The position numbers and the translations under genes were made by a program. From Saccharomycopsis crataegensis (taxonomy: Eukaryota; Ascomycota; Saccharomycetes; Ascoideales; Saccharomycopsidaceae): a stretch of 64,000 nucleotides of DNA. The stretch covers positions 372,001 to 436,000 of the forward strand of contig NW_027043829.1 in the NCBI RefSeq assembly GCF_037102585.1. The letters are read 5' to 3'. The notes below the pieces were generated by a model. It ran no database searches, was not told where the DNA came from, and saw only the letters and a list, made by a program, of their open reading frames with translations. Positions 1-8,310 of this stretch are shown here, piece after piece. The number at the start of each line of letters is the position of its first letter. Position 1 is the stretch's first letter.

Positions 1-1
1 C

Positions 2-1780
2 AACAATTCTTCGGAAAGTTTTATTATATTTTCTAAGGTTATCAAAAAGCTTTTGACTATCTTTAAAAATATTAGTGGCTCTAATAGTTCAGCAAATGAC
101 GACATCTCAATTTTGAAAATTGAATTCGAAAAATTCTTTGAAATTGTTCGAATTGCCATCAATAACGATGAATTAGATAGTGAGTTCAAATTGCTCATTC
201 AAAACTTGATGATTGAACTTTCATTAGAACTCACCAATGTAATGTCTTCAGTGACATCACAAGACACCTCAATGACTAAACTAAATGTTGCCAAGAATTT
301 GATAGATAATGTTGGGTTAGTTATCAAGAAGATTTTGATTGTTGGTCAGTCATTTAACATCTCTGAATATTTGAATGATGCTTTGATTGATGAAATTGGT
401 GATAAAGTTATAAGCCCTCTCGCTTATTATAATTCAGATGATTTACTATATGATTGTGATGTCGATGTAATTGAGATATCGATATCTAAAAACAAAGAGA
501 AAGAGCTGAACAGTTTTTCTAAAAATTTTGAGTTGATTTTAAACCTATATTTGAACTACTGCAGCTGGAAGCTATTGAAATTGTATGACTTCGCTGAAGA
601 TCAGTCTAGCACTTTTATCAATCAGTTGGATGATGCTTCACAAGAACATAATGGTAAACCTTCGATAAGTAAATATCTTGGGAAGTATCAGACTGTTATT
701 GATCAATTAGAAGAATTTCTTATTGGTGATGAGTCTGCCAGATTGAGTCAATTGCTTTTTAAATTGAAAATGAAAGCTGGAAAATATTTGGCTGACTTGT
801 TGATTGCTCTCAAGTTGTTTCAAAATACTTTTATGAATACTAATAAATTGAGTGACCACTTCGACGATTTTGATTTCTACTTGGATAGCCAAATCAATTT
901 AGACCTCAGTATTGACTTGAAGAAAGCTTTTGAAACCATTTTTTTGCATTTAGAAAGTGATATGGCAAAGTACTTGAATGTTCAGTTGGATAGAAATGAT
1001 GACGAAGATGTTGATTTTGGATTTATTGAAGATGTTGATGATAATAAAGAGGCTTCGTTTGAATCCGATATGATGCAGCAACGTATAATTAATCAGGAGA
1101 CAAATTTGATTAGTTTTGTCCTAAAATTATTGGATTTGAGAAATGTCAAATTAGTTGATAAACTCTTTTTGCAAAGAATATATTTAAATAAGAAGAAGCT
1201 TGGGGGATTATACATGAGTGTTGTGGATTCAAAAGATAATGTTGATATATCAGAAGCTCTGACAGCTATTGAGAAACAAGAAAGACCTTATGAGTCCCAG
1301 GAAAAGCATGACGAAATAGAAAAGGAAGACCAAGAAACTCAATTGAATAATAGTGATGAAGATGAAATCGATGATAACAAAGAGCAGATAGTTTTGAAAG
1401 CGCCTAGAAGACCACCAATTATTCAATCTTCTGGTGCATCCCAACTGATTCAATCTTCCCCTGATGACCCAATCATCGATGACAGCCAAAATGATAATAA
1501 CCTTGCTCTGTCAGAGGTTGGCAAAGGAAAAAAGAGGTGTACTTCTGAGTTTTTCAAAAAACCAAATGGAGAGGATCTTGATGATAACGATTATTTATTG
1601 CTCTCTGATACTGATGCATCGGCTGTTGGAAGCACCCCGAAAAGGAGAAAGACAAGCAGTATAGTCTCCAAAAAATCTAAAAACTCTGATATTGGAGCTA
1701 GAGCCAGTATATCATCCAAACTTCGAAACTCAAGAGGAGTTGATGATAATCTTAGTGACCTGGATGTTATTGAAGACTAA
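2..1780 (+). CDS. C-terminal part of a large acidic-tailed nuclear protein, possibly cohesin subunit Scc3/Irr1 (5' truncated by window edge)
   Basis: The reading frame is open from position 2 to the stop at 1778-1780, so the gene begins outside the window; no ATG lies near the edge that would serve as a start. The visible 592 residues are alpha-helical and leucine-rich for roughly the first 430, as in HEAT-repeat proteins, with stretches such as LNYCSWKLLKLYD and LFLQRIYLNKKKLGGLY. The last 150 or so residues are disordered, rich in Asp, Glu and Ser, with basic patches (APRRPP, PKRRKT, SKKSK) that look like nuclear localisation signals. A helical body with a disordered acidic and basic tail fits the end of a stromalin/Scc3 cohesin subunit, but this rests on general architecture and weak motif memory, not a firm alignment. 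Another HEAT-repeat nuclear protein is possible. Confidence 0.45.
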   Translation, partial: NNSSESFIIFSKVIKKLLTIFKNISGSNSSANDDISILKIEFEKFFEIVRIAINNDELDSEFKLLIQNLMIELSLELTNVMSSVTSQDTSMTKLNVAKNLIDNVGLVIKKILIVGQSFNISEYLNDALIDEIGDKVISPLAYYNSDDLLYDCDVDVIEISISKNKEKELNSFSKNFELILNLYLNYCSWKLLKLYDFAEDQSSTFINQLDDASQEHNGKPSISKYLGKYQTVIDQLEEFLIGDESARLSQLLFKLKMKAGKYLADLLIALKLFQNTFMNTNKLSDHFDDFDFYLDSQINLDLSIDLKKAFETIFLHLESDMAKYLNVQLDRNDDEDVDFGFIEDVDDNKEASFESDMMQQRIINQETNLISFVLKLLDLRNVKLVDKLFLQRIYLNKKKLGGLYMSVVDSKDNVDISEALTAIEKQERPYESQEKHDEIEKEDQETQLNNSDEDEIDDNKEQIVLKAPRRPPIIQSSGASQLIQSSPDDPIIDDSQNDNNLALSEVGKGKKRCTSEFFKKPNGEDLDDNDYLLLSDTDASAVGSTPKRRKTSSIVSKKSKNSDIGARASISSKLRNSRGVDDNLSDLDVIED

Positions 1781-3055
1781 GCTTCGCTTTTAATTTTTGG
1801 GAATCTTTGTATTTTAACTCTCCAGCTCCCCAGTCTTCTTATACTTTTTTCTTTTTTCGTAGATGTTTTTCTCTTGTGTATCAAATTCTTGGTTTTGATT
1901 AATAAATGGGTTTGTGTTTTTGGCTTTTTGATAAATACATGGTTTATATAATTTGTGTTTATGCCATCTTCGATGATTTCAAGTAAAACCGTGGACTAAT
2001 AAGTAACGTTATTTTGTTCCTTTATCTTTGCGAGAGAATAATGAGCCGCGTTATAGTGATGATACCAATATATCAATATATAACAGGCGCACCTTTTTCT
2101 ACCATCATTATTGAAAGTATTCAATCATTGATTTGTGTATTACGAAAAATTTGCCGCAGGCAGGGGAATATTGGTCTGTATCAGGAAAGCTGCAATATGT
2201 AAAAAGTCTAATTGGTTTAATTGATCAGAATAGGATAGAAAATAGATAGCTGGTTATGTTTACGGTATTTAAAATAGATAAGTGTGTTCCCAATATGTTA
2301 GTAACTGTAAAGAAAAAAGTAGATACTCTCTTTCATCTCAATTGTGACAAACAGCAAGGTGGCAGGAAATGTTACCCAGCATCCGAATCAGCTCCTCAGG
2401 ATGACCATTAGTTACCATCTGGCAGGAATAGTTGTCATCTTTCCTGTTCTTATGTATTTGTACAATAAAATGACCTATTGACTGTTGAGTATGTCGCACA
2501 ACCGTTATAATAACCACTACGCAGAATTAGAATGAACGCGAGCTATGAGTAGTTGGCGACCAATATTGAAAGATGATGCGGCGATCCATTTCTCCAACAC
2601 TAAAGCCGCACAGACATACTTATTAAGGCAATCGGTGCTCTTTTTCTTCATAATTATTGTAATAAAAGAAAGAAAGAATTCTTATCTCGTGAACACTACG
2701 AAACAAACACTAGACAGGAAAAAGAAAAGACACAAAAATGCAATTGCAAGCAACAGTAAGTAATATCATCCAATGAAGGATGGAAAATATAAGATGATAG
2801 TAATATATTAAATATCAATGTAAAAAAAAAAACAATAACTCTTATAGATTTGCAATACATGAAGACACATAACTGGGGATATGCAAAGAAACACCAAAAA
2901 GTAAAAAAAAATAGACAGAAAGAATACCATGTAAAAATATATAATAATCAAAACAACACTAAAGAATTCTGATAAAACCAATGCTAGATTTTATCCACAT
3001 ATAATGATAAAATTGTCTATATAAAATAAAAATCTGGAAATAATGTGTACCATCA
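1781..3055. other. Intergenic spacer, no gene seen
   Basis: About 1.3 kb of AT-rich DNA after the left-edge gene. Short open frames (2014-2202, 2545-2763) have no recognisable domains, include homopolymer-driven residues and lack supporting context, so I do not call them. Nothing else recognised. Confidence 0.6.
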
Positions 3056-3110
3056 TCAAATCAAATCAAATCAAATCAAATCAAATCAAATCAAATCAAA
3101 TCAAATCAAA
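3056..3110. repeat. (TCAAA)n pentanucleotide microsatellite, 11 perfect copies
   Basis: Eleven uninterrupted TCAAA units occupy 55 bp, starting right after ACCATCA and ending before TTGTATA. The period of five and the perfect units are read directly. It lies in the spacer about 220 bp upstream of the tRNA-Phe gene. A repeat this pure is likely to vary in length between strains. Confidence 0.97.
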
Positions 3111-3152
3111 TTGTATATTAGTGAGTCACGGAGGCTCTAAATAACATGTAAG

Positions 3153-3170
3153 CCGGGCATTTTATGCCGG
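3153..3170. repeat. GC-rich short hairpin upstream of tRNA-Phe
   Basis: CCGGGCAT, a three-base loop TTT, then ATGCCGG form a seven-pair stem with one bulged G. It stands out as a GC island in an AT-rich spacer 160 bp upstream of tRNA-Phe. It may be part of a small structured RNA or may be chance. Confidence 0.5.
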
Positions 3171-3330
3171 TCTTTCTAATAGGTGAGTAAAATATTATGA
3201 CTTTCTCACAATCTCACACTCCTTGCTTTAGGAATAATCGAATAGACCAGTGCTATGGTTTTATACCATCACCACGGTACTTTCAAATTTACAAAAATGT
3301 ATAAAAATATTGTTCCCTAGAAATGAATCA

Positions 3331-3426
3331 GCGGATTTAGCTCAGTTGGGAGAGCGTTAGACTGAAGCATCAAAATCTTCAAGTCTTGTAATCTAAAGGT
3401 CCTGTGTTCGATCCACAGAATTCGCA
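3331..3426 (+). tRNA. tRNA-Phe (GAA) with intron
   Basis: The mature parts match yeast tRNA-Phe almost base for base: acceptor GCGGATT pairs with AATTCGC, the D arm contains AGCTCAGTTGGGAGAGC, and the T arm contains GTTCGATCC. The anticodon GAA is at 3364-3366. The anticodon stem TTAGA/TCTAA is perfect once an intron at 3368-3390 (23 nt, directly after position 37, the standard site) is removed. The internal A and B boxes are intact. A run of eight or more T starts at 3428 and serves as the RNA polymerase III terminator. Discriminator base A is at 3426. Confidence 0.97.
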
Positions 3427-3628
3427 CTTTTTTTTGCTGGAGAAGCCTTTGTAAATGAATAATCAATCACTTTTTCTCTCAGTATCATCATCCAGTTCGT
3501 TGCTTATCTATATTTTTTTTAAAAATAATAATGAGTCACAAGAATAACAGACACGTTGCTTACAAAAAAAAACATAAAATTAAACATACATCTCTATAAA
3601 ATACTGTGAGTAGTTAACTGATGTAGTT

Positions 3629-6466
3629 TCAAATAACCTTTTCGAATACTCTCTTCTTTGAGAATTTATCTTCAGTTGAAGTTTGTTTATATTCATCAAC
3701 AAATTCTTTGCTGTGCTTCAAAGCCCATTGCGTTTTAATGAACTTCAAACCTTGGATATTATAACCTAAGTCGTCATTTATTGATTTCATTTCATTTCTC
3801 AATTTGTCTTTAACATCAGTTAATCTTCTTTTGATGGCGGAATCCTTGGTACTAATTAATTCTTTGTGGTGGATTCTGATGATGAAAAACAAAAGTCTGC
3901 AGACCAAGGACAAATTATTAAGCAAATATTTCTTTTCAGAAGTCCAATAATCCAAGAACTTTAATAACTTGACAGAATAGGAAAATGGCAAAACTAAGAT
4001 AGCATCTTCAAGATGAGAAGCCTTGATGTTTTTGGTAACTTGGAAAACATATTCTTGAGCGCTAACATTTTTGGCTAACAACATAATATGTCTGTCTGGC
4101 TTGATCGGTACATCGTTCAAGCCATTTTTATGTCCATTAAGTTTCAGTTCATAATCTTGTTGCTTTTCAATATCCTCTATGCCAATATCTAACGCTTCCA
4201 TCAATTTTTCACCATCTTTCAAACTTTCTATGGTTTGCTTATTCACACCTTCAACTTCATCATTGTCATCCTCAGAATTTCTAGGAACAATATCATCATT
4301 TTCAAGAGACTCCAATAATGTTTGCTCATATAATTCTTCAATTTCCTTTTCCTTTTCTTCTTCAATAAAGACCTGATCACTGGTTTCCTCCCATATTCTG
4401 ATACTGTGATCGTGGGATGCAGTAATTACAAACTCGCCAGAATAAGCAATTACCAACGCCCAAACTTCAGACTGATGCGCCGCTAATTTCTGGATACATT
4501 CGAATTTGTCACCGTCCCAGTACTTTACCATTCCATCCTTTGATGTCGAGAAGAAATTATGACTCTCTGGCAAAAATTTGACATTCATAATAGAATCTTG
4601 ATGGGCAAAAATGGATTTATGACAATCACCAAAATCAAGACCCCAAATTTTGATATTCTTATCAGCGGAGGAAGTCACGATAAGCTTTGAGTCGAAAGAA
4701 ATATCAATTGATAGCACTGGTAACTTATGACCATATAAACTTAAGTAAAATTTCAATGTGGCAAAGTGAAAGACTTTGACGGTGTTGTCCAACAATGAAA
4801 CCGCCAAATATTTGTTATCTCTAGAAATTTTTATGGATAAAATGTCTTCATCAAGCTCCAATGTCTTAGAATGAACCATCTTCAATTTTCTAAATGTTGA
4901 GTTACTGCCTGGAACTGTTTCTTCCTCAACCTTGAAATTCCAGAATTTGATAGATTTATCCGCAGATCCTGTAACTAATGTTTTACCATCTTCAGTCAAA
5001 TCCAAAGACCAAATTGCACTGTCATGAGCCTCAGTAATTTCTGAAACTAATTCTGATGATGCCAAATCAAACAACTGCAAATCACCAGATCTTGTACCAA
5101 TAACTACAAGACCATCACCAGGTAAAAATTGACAGCAAATGGAGTAGCCACATGTAATTGTTCTCAAACAGTTCTTAGTCTTAATATTCCAAATTTTTAG
5201 TTCACCATTTGAAGCAGTAGCAAGCAATTTATCATCATGGGAAATTGCCATTGACCGGATATCAGTTCTATGTCCAAGTAGATCTACAGCATGTTTCTTA
5301 ACAGGCTGAATTTCATTGTTAGTGATGGAAATCTTGCGTACCTGTGCTGGCAAGTTAACATGATAGTATTCAATCGAGTTATTGTTTGCGGAAATCAAAA
5401 TTTCCAAGCCTTTGCTTGTGCACAGACCCCAAGTTGATGATTTTATTTTAGCTAAGGAACGGATAACTGTGATTGGATGTATCAACATATTGATTTTACC
5501 AGACTCAATCTGTTCATTTATTTCTTCTTCAGTATAGTTTCCCTTTTCTGATAACTTTTTGATTTTTCTGGATATAGCTTTGTCAACCTCTTCTGATGTT
5601 CGTATTCTAAATAACTCAATGGTCTTATCCGAATTTTGGCACATAAAAAAAATGAGTTTTGAACTAAGATACTTGAATTCAATATTGGTTGCTCTTGAAT
5701 TAGATTGCTTCAAGTAAATCCCCTTTTCAATTAATTTAGAGTCTTCACTTTCTAAGTTAACAAACCATACCTTCAATTGATTTTCCATCCCCGAAGTAAT
5801 CAAAACCTGGGATTTTGGATCATAATCAAAAGACCAACATTCCCCGGAATGAGCAACATGTGTTTCAACGCAGATCTTCGACTTCAAATCCCATAATTTT
5901 ATTAAACCATCCTTAGAGGTACTTATCAACCATTCTTCCATTTCATCTATATCAGCATTGTTGTTGTCGCTGGCAAAACTAAATCCCGTGATTTGGTCTT
6001 TGTGACCTTTCAATTTAAACAAGCCCACTTCACCCACAAGGTCCCACATAATGATATTAGAGTCTTTTGAGCCAGAACATAATCTTGTACCTGAGTTATC
6101 AAACATTAAATGAGTGATTGCAGATTTGTGGCCGGTGAATACGATTAAAACAGAACTTGATGAGAGATCCCAAATCTTGATAGAACCATCAGAGTAACCA
6201 GCTGCTGCAATATTTGTTTGTTCATGATATTGAAGGTATGTGACAATAGCTGGGGCAGTCAATGTTTTCGAGTTTGAGGCACCCACATCAACGCCATCTC
6301 TAAGTTTCTGAACTAATTCTCCGGTTTTGATATTCCACAATAATATATCTTCCAAACCACTACTAAGTGCCCTTCCGGATTGTTGAGGCATATAAACCAC
6401 ATTACTCAGAGAAGAAATGACACCGAATGAAGCACTATGCTCATATCTAGAATACGATTTTACCAT
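3629..6466 (-). CDS. DIP2: U3 snoRNP WD40 protein Dip2/Utp12
   Basis: 945 residues against 943 in S. cerevisiae, collinear throughout, beginning MVKSYSRYEHSASFGVI where yeast has MVKSYQRFEQAAAFGVI. It is a subunit of the UTP-B module of the small-subunit processome and is needed for 18S rRNA maturation in the nucleolus. Two WD40 propellers fill roughly residues 50-700, with near-identical blocks such as SGSKDSNIIMWDLVGEVG and LYGHKLPVLSIDISFDSK. An acidic linker (about 715-765) leads to the helical Utp12 domain (about 790-900). The start ATG (6464-6466) is the one aligned with the yeast N terminus. It is divergent from ENP1, another small-subunit factor, across a 226-bp promoter. Only one in-frame CTG (4145-4147) was seen in a hand scan. 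Confidence 0.97.
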   Translation of the reverse strand: MVKSYSRYEHSASFGVISSLSNVVYMPQQSGRALSSGLEDILLWNIKTGELVQKLRDGVDVGASNSKTLTAPAIVTYLQYHEQTNIAAAGYSDGSIKIWDLSSSSVLIVFTGHKSAITHLMFDNSGTRLCSGSKDSNIIMWDLVGEVGLFKLKGHKDQITGFSFASDNNNADIDEMEEWLISTSKDGLIKLWDLKSKICVETHVAHSGECWSFDYDPKSQVLITSGMENQLKVWFVNLESEDSKLIEKGIYLKQSNSRATNIEFKYLSSKLIFFMCQNSDKTIELFRIRTSEEVDKAISRKIKKLSEKGNYTEEEINEQIESGKINMLIHPITVIRSLAKIKSSTWGLCTSKGLEILISANNNSIEYYHVNLPAQVRKISITNNEIQPVKKHAVDLLGHRTDIRSMAISHDDKLLATASNGELKIWNIKTKNCLRTITCGYSICCQFLPGDGLVVIGTRSGDLQLFDLASSELVSEITEAHDSAIWSLDLTEDGKTLVTGSADKSIKFWNFKVEEETVPGSNSTFRKLKMVHSKTLELDEDILSIKISRDNKYLAVSLLDNTVKVFHFATLKFYLSLYGHKLPVLSIDISFDSKLIVTSSADKNIKIWGLDFGDCHKSIFAHQDSIMNVKFLPESHNFFSTSKDGMVKYWDGDKFECIQKLAAHQSEVWALVIAYSGEFVITASHDHSIRIWEETSDQVFIEEEKEKEIEELYEQTLLESLENDDIVPRNSEDDNDEVEGVNKQTIESLKDGEKLMEALDIGIEDIEKQQDYELKLNGHKNGLNDVPIKPDRHIMLLAKNVSAQEYVFQVTKNIKASHLEDAILVLPFSYSVKLLKFLDYWTSEKKYLLNNLSLVCRLLFFIIRIHHKELISTKDSAIKRRLTDVKDKLRNEMKSINDDLGYNIQGLKFIKTQWALKHSKEFVDEYKQTSTEDKFSKKRVFEKVI

Positions 6467-6692
6467 CCTCTGCCTTTTGTAGATTTATCAACTATTGGAA
6501 AGAGTACTATAGAAGAGAAGCGCCTGGAAAATTTTTGAAGGGGAACAAAAAAAAAAAATTTGATGAGGCACGTGAATGGAGGGTTCCCCACCCGTATCTC
6601 ATCTCTCACAAAAAAAATTTCACATCAAAAAAAAAAAAGTATTTTCTATTACACAGTGGAGGATCAAGGTTATTATCTAAACTGGGATAAAT
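6467..6692. promoter_or_regulatory. Bidirectional ribosome-biogenesis promoter (DIP2 <-> ENP1) with PAC, RRPE and CACGTG motifs
   Basis: This 226-bp divergent promoter holds PAC cores on both strands: GATGAG at 6562-6567 (plus) and its complement CTCATC at 6598-6603 (minus). An RRPE-type element lies at 6527-6538 (minus strand TCAAAAATTTTC), with a second weaker A/T element near 6610-6623. A CACGTG E-box sits at 6569-6574, two bases after the plus-strand PAC. PAC and RRPE mark ribosome-biogenesis genes in budding yeasts; both flanking genes belong to that set, so co-expression is a fair inference. Confidence 0.8.
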
Positions 6693-8099
6693 ATGGGAAA
6701 GGCCACTGCTACTAGCTCCAAGAAAAAGGCTCAACACTCTCCTTTATATAGAGATATCACCGAGGATGGTGGAAGGCTCAGAGAAAACCCTAGAGCTTCT
6801 AAAAAATCTAAATCATTGAAGGGCGAAAAAGATGAGGAATACATTGATGCTGCCACTTCCCGAAAAATCCTTCAATTGGCAAAGGTCCAACAAGAGGAAC
6901 TTGAAGAAGAGGAAAATATGTTAAATAAGGATAGCAATATCACATCTAAATATAGATTTCAAGTACCAGAAGATTCAGAAGAAGAAGAAGATTCAGACGA
7001 AGCTGATGCTGAAGAGTTCGAAACATTGGGAGAATATGACGATGCTGATGAGGAAATTGAAGAACATATAAGCGAAGAAGATGCTAAGCTATTTGAACAA
7101 TACTTGAACAGTCAAAAGACCTTTGATGGCTCTCAATCATACAATTTAGCCGACAAAATTATGGCAGAAATAGAAAATAAGAAATCACAACTTCAGAGAA
7201 CTGAGGAAGGTGAAGAGGAGGAAAGAGGTGAGGGTGTTATGTTACCTCCAAAAGTTATTGCTGCCTATACTCAAATTGGTGAGGTTTTGTCTACTTGGAC
7301 TCATGGGAAATTGCCTAAGTTATTCAAAATTATCCCAACATTGAACAATTGGGAAGATGTTTTATATGTTACAAACACTCCTAGCTGGAGTCCACATGCT
7401 GTATATGAAGCTACCAGATTATTTGTATCTAACTTGGGGGCCAAAGAGGCAGAAAAGTTCATCTATATGGTCTTGTTGGAAAGATTTAGAAATGATATTG
7501 CAGATGATGAAAATCACAAATTGAACTACCATTTGTACAGAGCCTTGAAGAAGGCCTTATACAAGCCTAGTGCTTTCTTCAAAGGGTTTTTGTTCCCTCT
7601 CGTTGAAACAGGTTGTACTAGTCATGAAGCTAAAATCGCAGCATCAATTTTGTCCAAAATATCTATTCCTGTCTTACATTCATCTGTGGCTTTGAGTCAC
7701 TTATTGACTTTAGAGTATCACCCAGCCATAATAATTTTCATTTGCACGTTGATCGAAAAGAAATATGCATTGCCTTACCAAACTGTGGATGATTTAGTGT
7801 TCTACTTCATGAAATTTAGAAGAGCTGCCAATGCCAATGGTGATATGATGGATGTTGAGGATGATGTGGTAAGAAGGGAACAAAAATTGACCGTTGGCTG
7901 GTATAAGGCCTTCCTTGCGTTTGCTCAAAGATATAAGAATGATATAACAGATGACCAAAGGGACTTCTTATTAGAAACTATCAGACAAAGATTCCATAAT
8001 GGATTTGGACCGGAAATTAGAAGAGAGTTGCTTGCAGGTAAACCAAGAATGTCGGAAGGTATAAAGGAGACTGAACCAGAAATGATGGATATTTTTTAA
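6693..8099 (+). CDS. ENP1: Bystin-family 40S assembly factor Enp1
   Basis: 468 residues (yeast 483). Enp1 binds pre-40S particles in the nucleolus and is needed for 20S pre-rRNA processing and export. The N-terminal 175 residues are charged and disordered with Glu/Asp runs (DSEEEEDSDEADAEEFE). The bystin domain follows (about 180-450) with conserved blocks VLSTWTHGKLPKLFKIIPTL, TNTPSWSPHAVYEATRLF and LNYHLYRALKKALYKP. The start ATG at 6693 gives MGKATATSSKKKAQ, matching the family. Neighbour DIP2 acts in the same particle and shares the promoter. Confidence 0.96.
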   Translation: MGKATATSSKKKAQHSPLYRDITEDGGRLRENPRASKKSKSLKGEKDEEYIDAATSRKILQLAKVQQEELEEEENMLNKDSNITSKYRFQVPEDSEEEEDSDEADAEEFETLGEYDDADEEIEEHISEEDAKLFEQYLNSQKTFDGSQSYNLADKIMAEIENKKSQLQRTEEGEEEERGEGVMLPPKVIAAYTQIGEVLSTWTHGKLPKLFKIIPTLNNWEDVLYVTNTPSWSPHAVYEATRLFVSNLGAKEAEKFIYMVLLERFRNDIADDENHKLNYHLYRALKKALYKPSAFFKGFLFPLVETGCTSHEAKIAASILSKISIPVLHSSVALSHLLTLEYHPAIIIFICTLIEKKYALPYQTVDDLVFYFMKFRRAANANGDMMDVEDDVVRREQKLTVGWYKAFLAFAQRYKNDITDDQRDFLLETIRQRFHNGFGPEIRRELLAGKPRMSEGIKETEPEMMDIF

Positions 8100-8201
8100 T
8101 TTTAAATAGAATTATATTTCTTTTGAACATGATGATTTTTCTTTTTGTTAATGTTGGAATTATTTTGATTGTAAGAGCAGCGTGCGTTTAGGTGAGAGAA
8201 A

Positions 8202-8209
8202 ACGCGAAA
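8202..8209 (+). promoter_or_regulatory. MCB/SCB-type site (ACGCGAAA) upstream of DPB11
   Basis: ACGCGAAA lies about 100 bp before the DPB11 ATG. ACGCG and CGCGAAA are the cores bound by the G1/S factors MBF and SBF in yeasts, and DPB11 is a replication-initiation gene, so the site is plausible. It is a single copy and not proven. Confidence 0.55.
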
Positions 8210-8310
8210 AAAAAATATAAGAAAACGCATCACCATTTAACAGGAAGGAAGAAGTAAATATACCCATTCTGGGAACAAGTTCTTGCATTTTATATGGTTG
8301 TAAGGGTAAT

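Noticed and set aside
2545-2763. 72-codon open frame in the left spacer
   Set aside because: No motif, Lys/Ile-rich tail driven by A tracts, no conserved context.
3122-3128. TGAGTCA (Gcn4/AP-1 type) in the left spacer
   Set aside because: Nearest genes are a tRNA and two genes pointing away; a 7-mer is expected by chance several times in this window.
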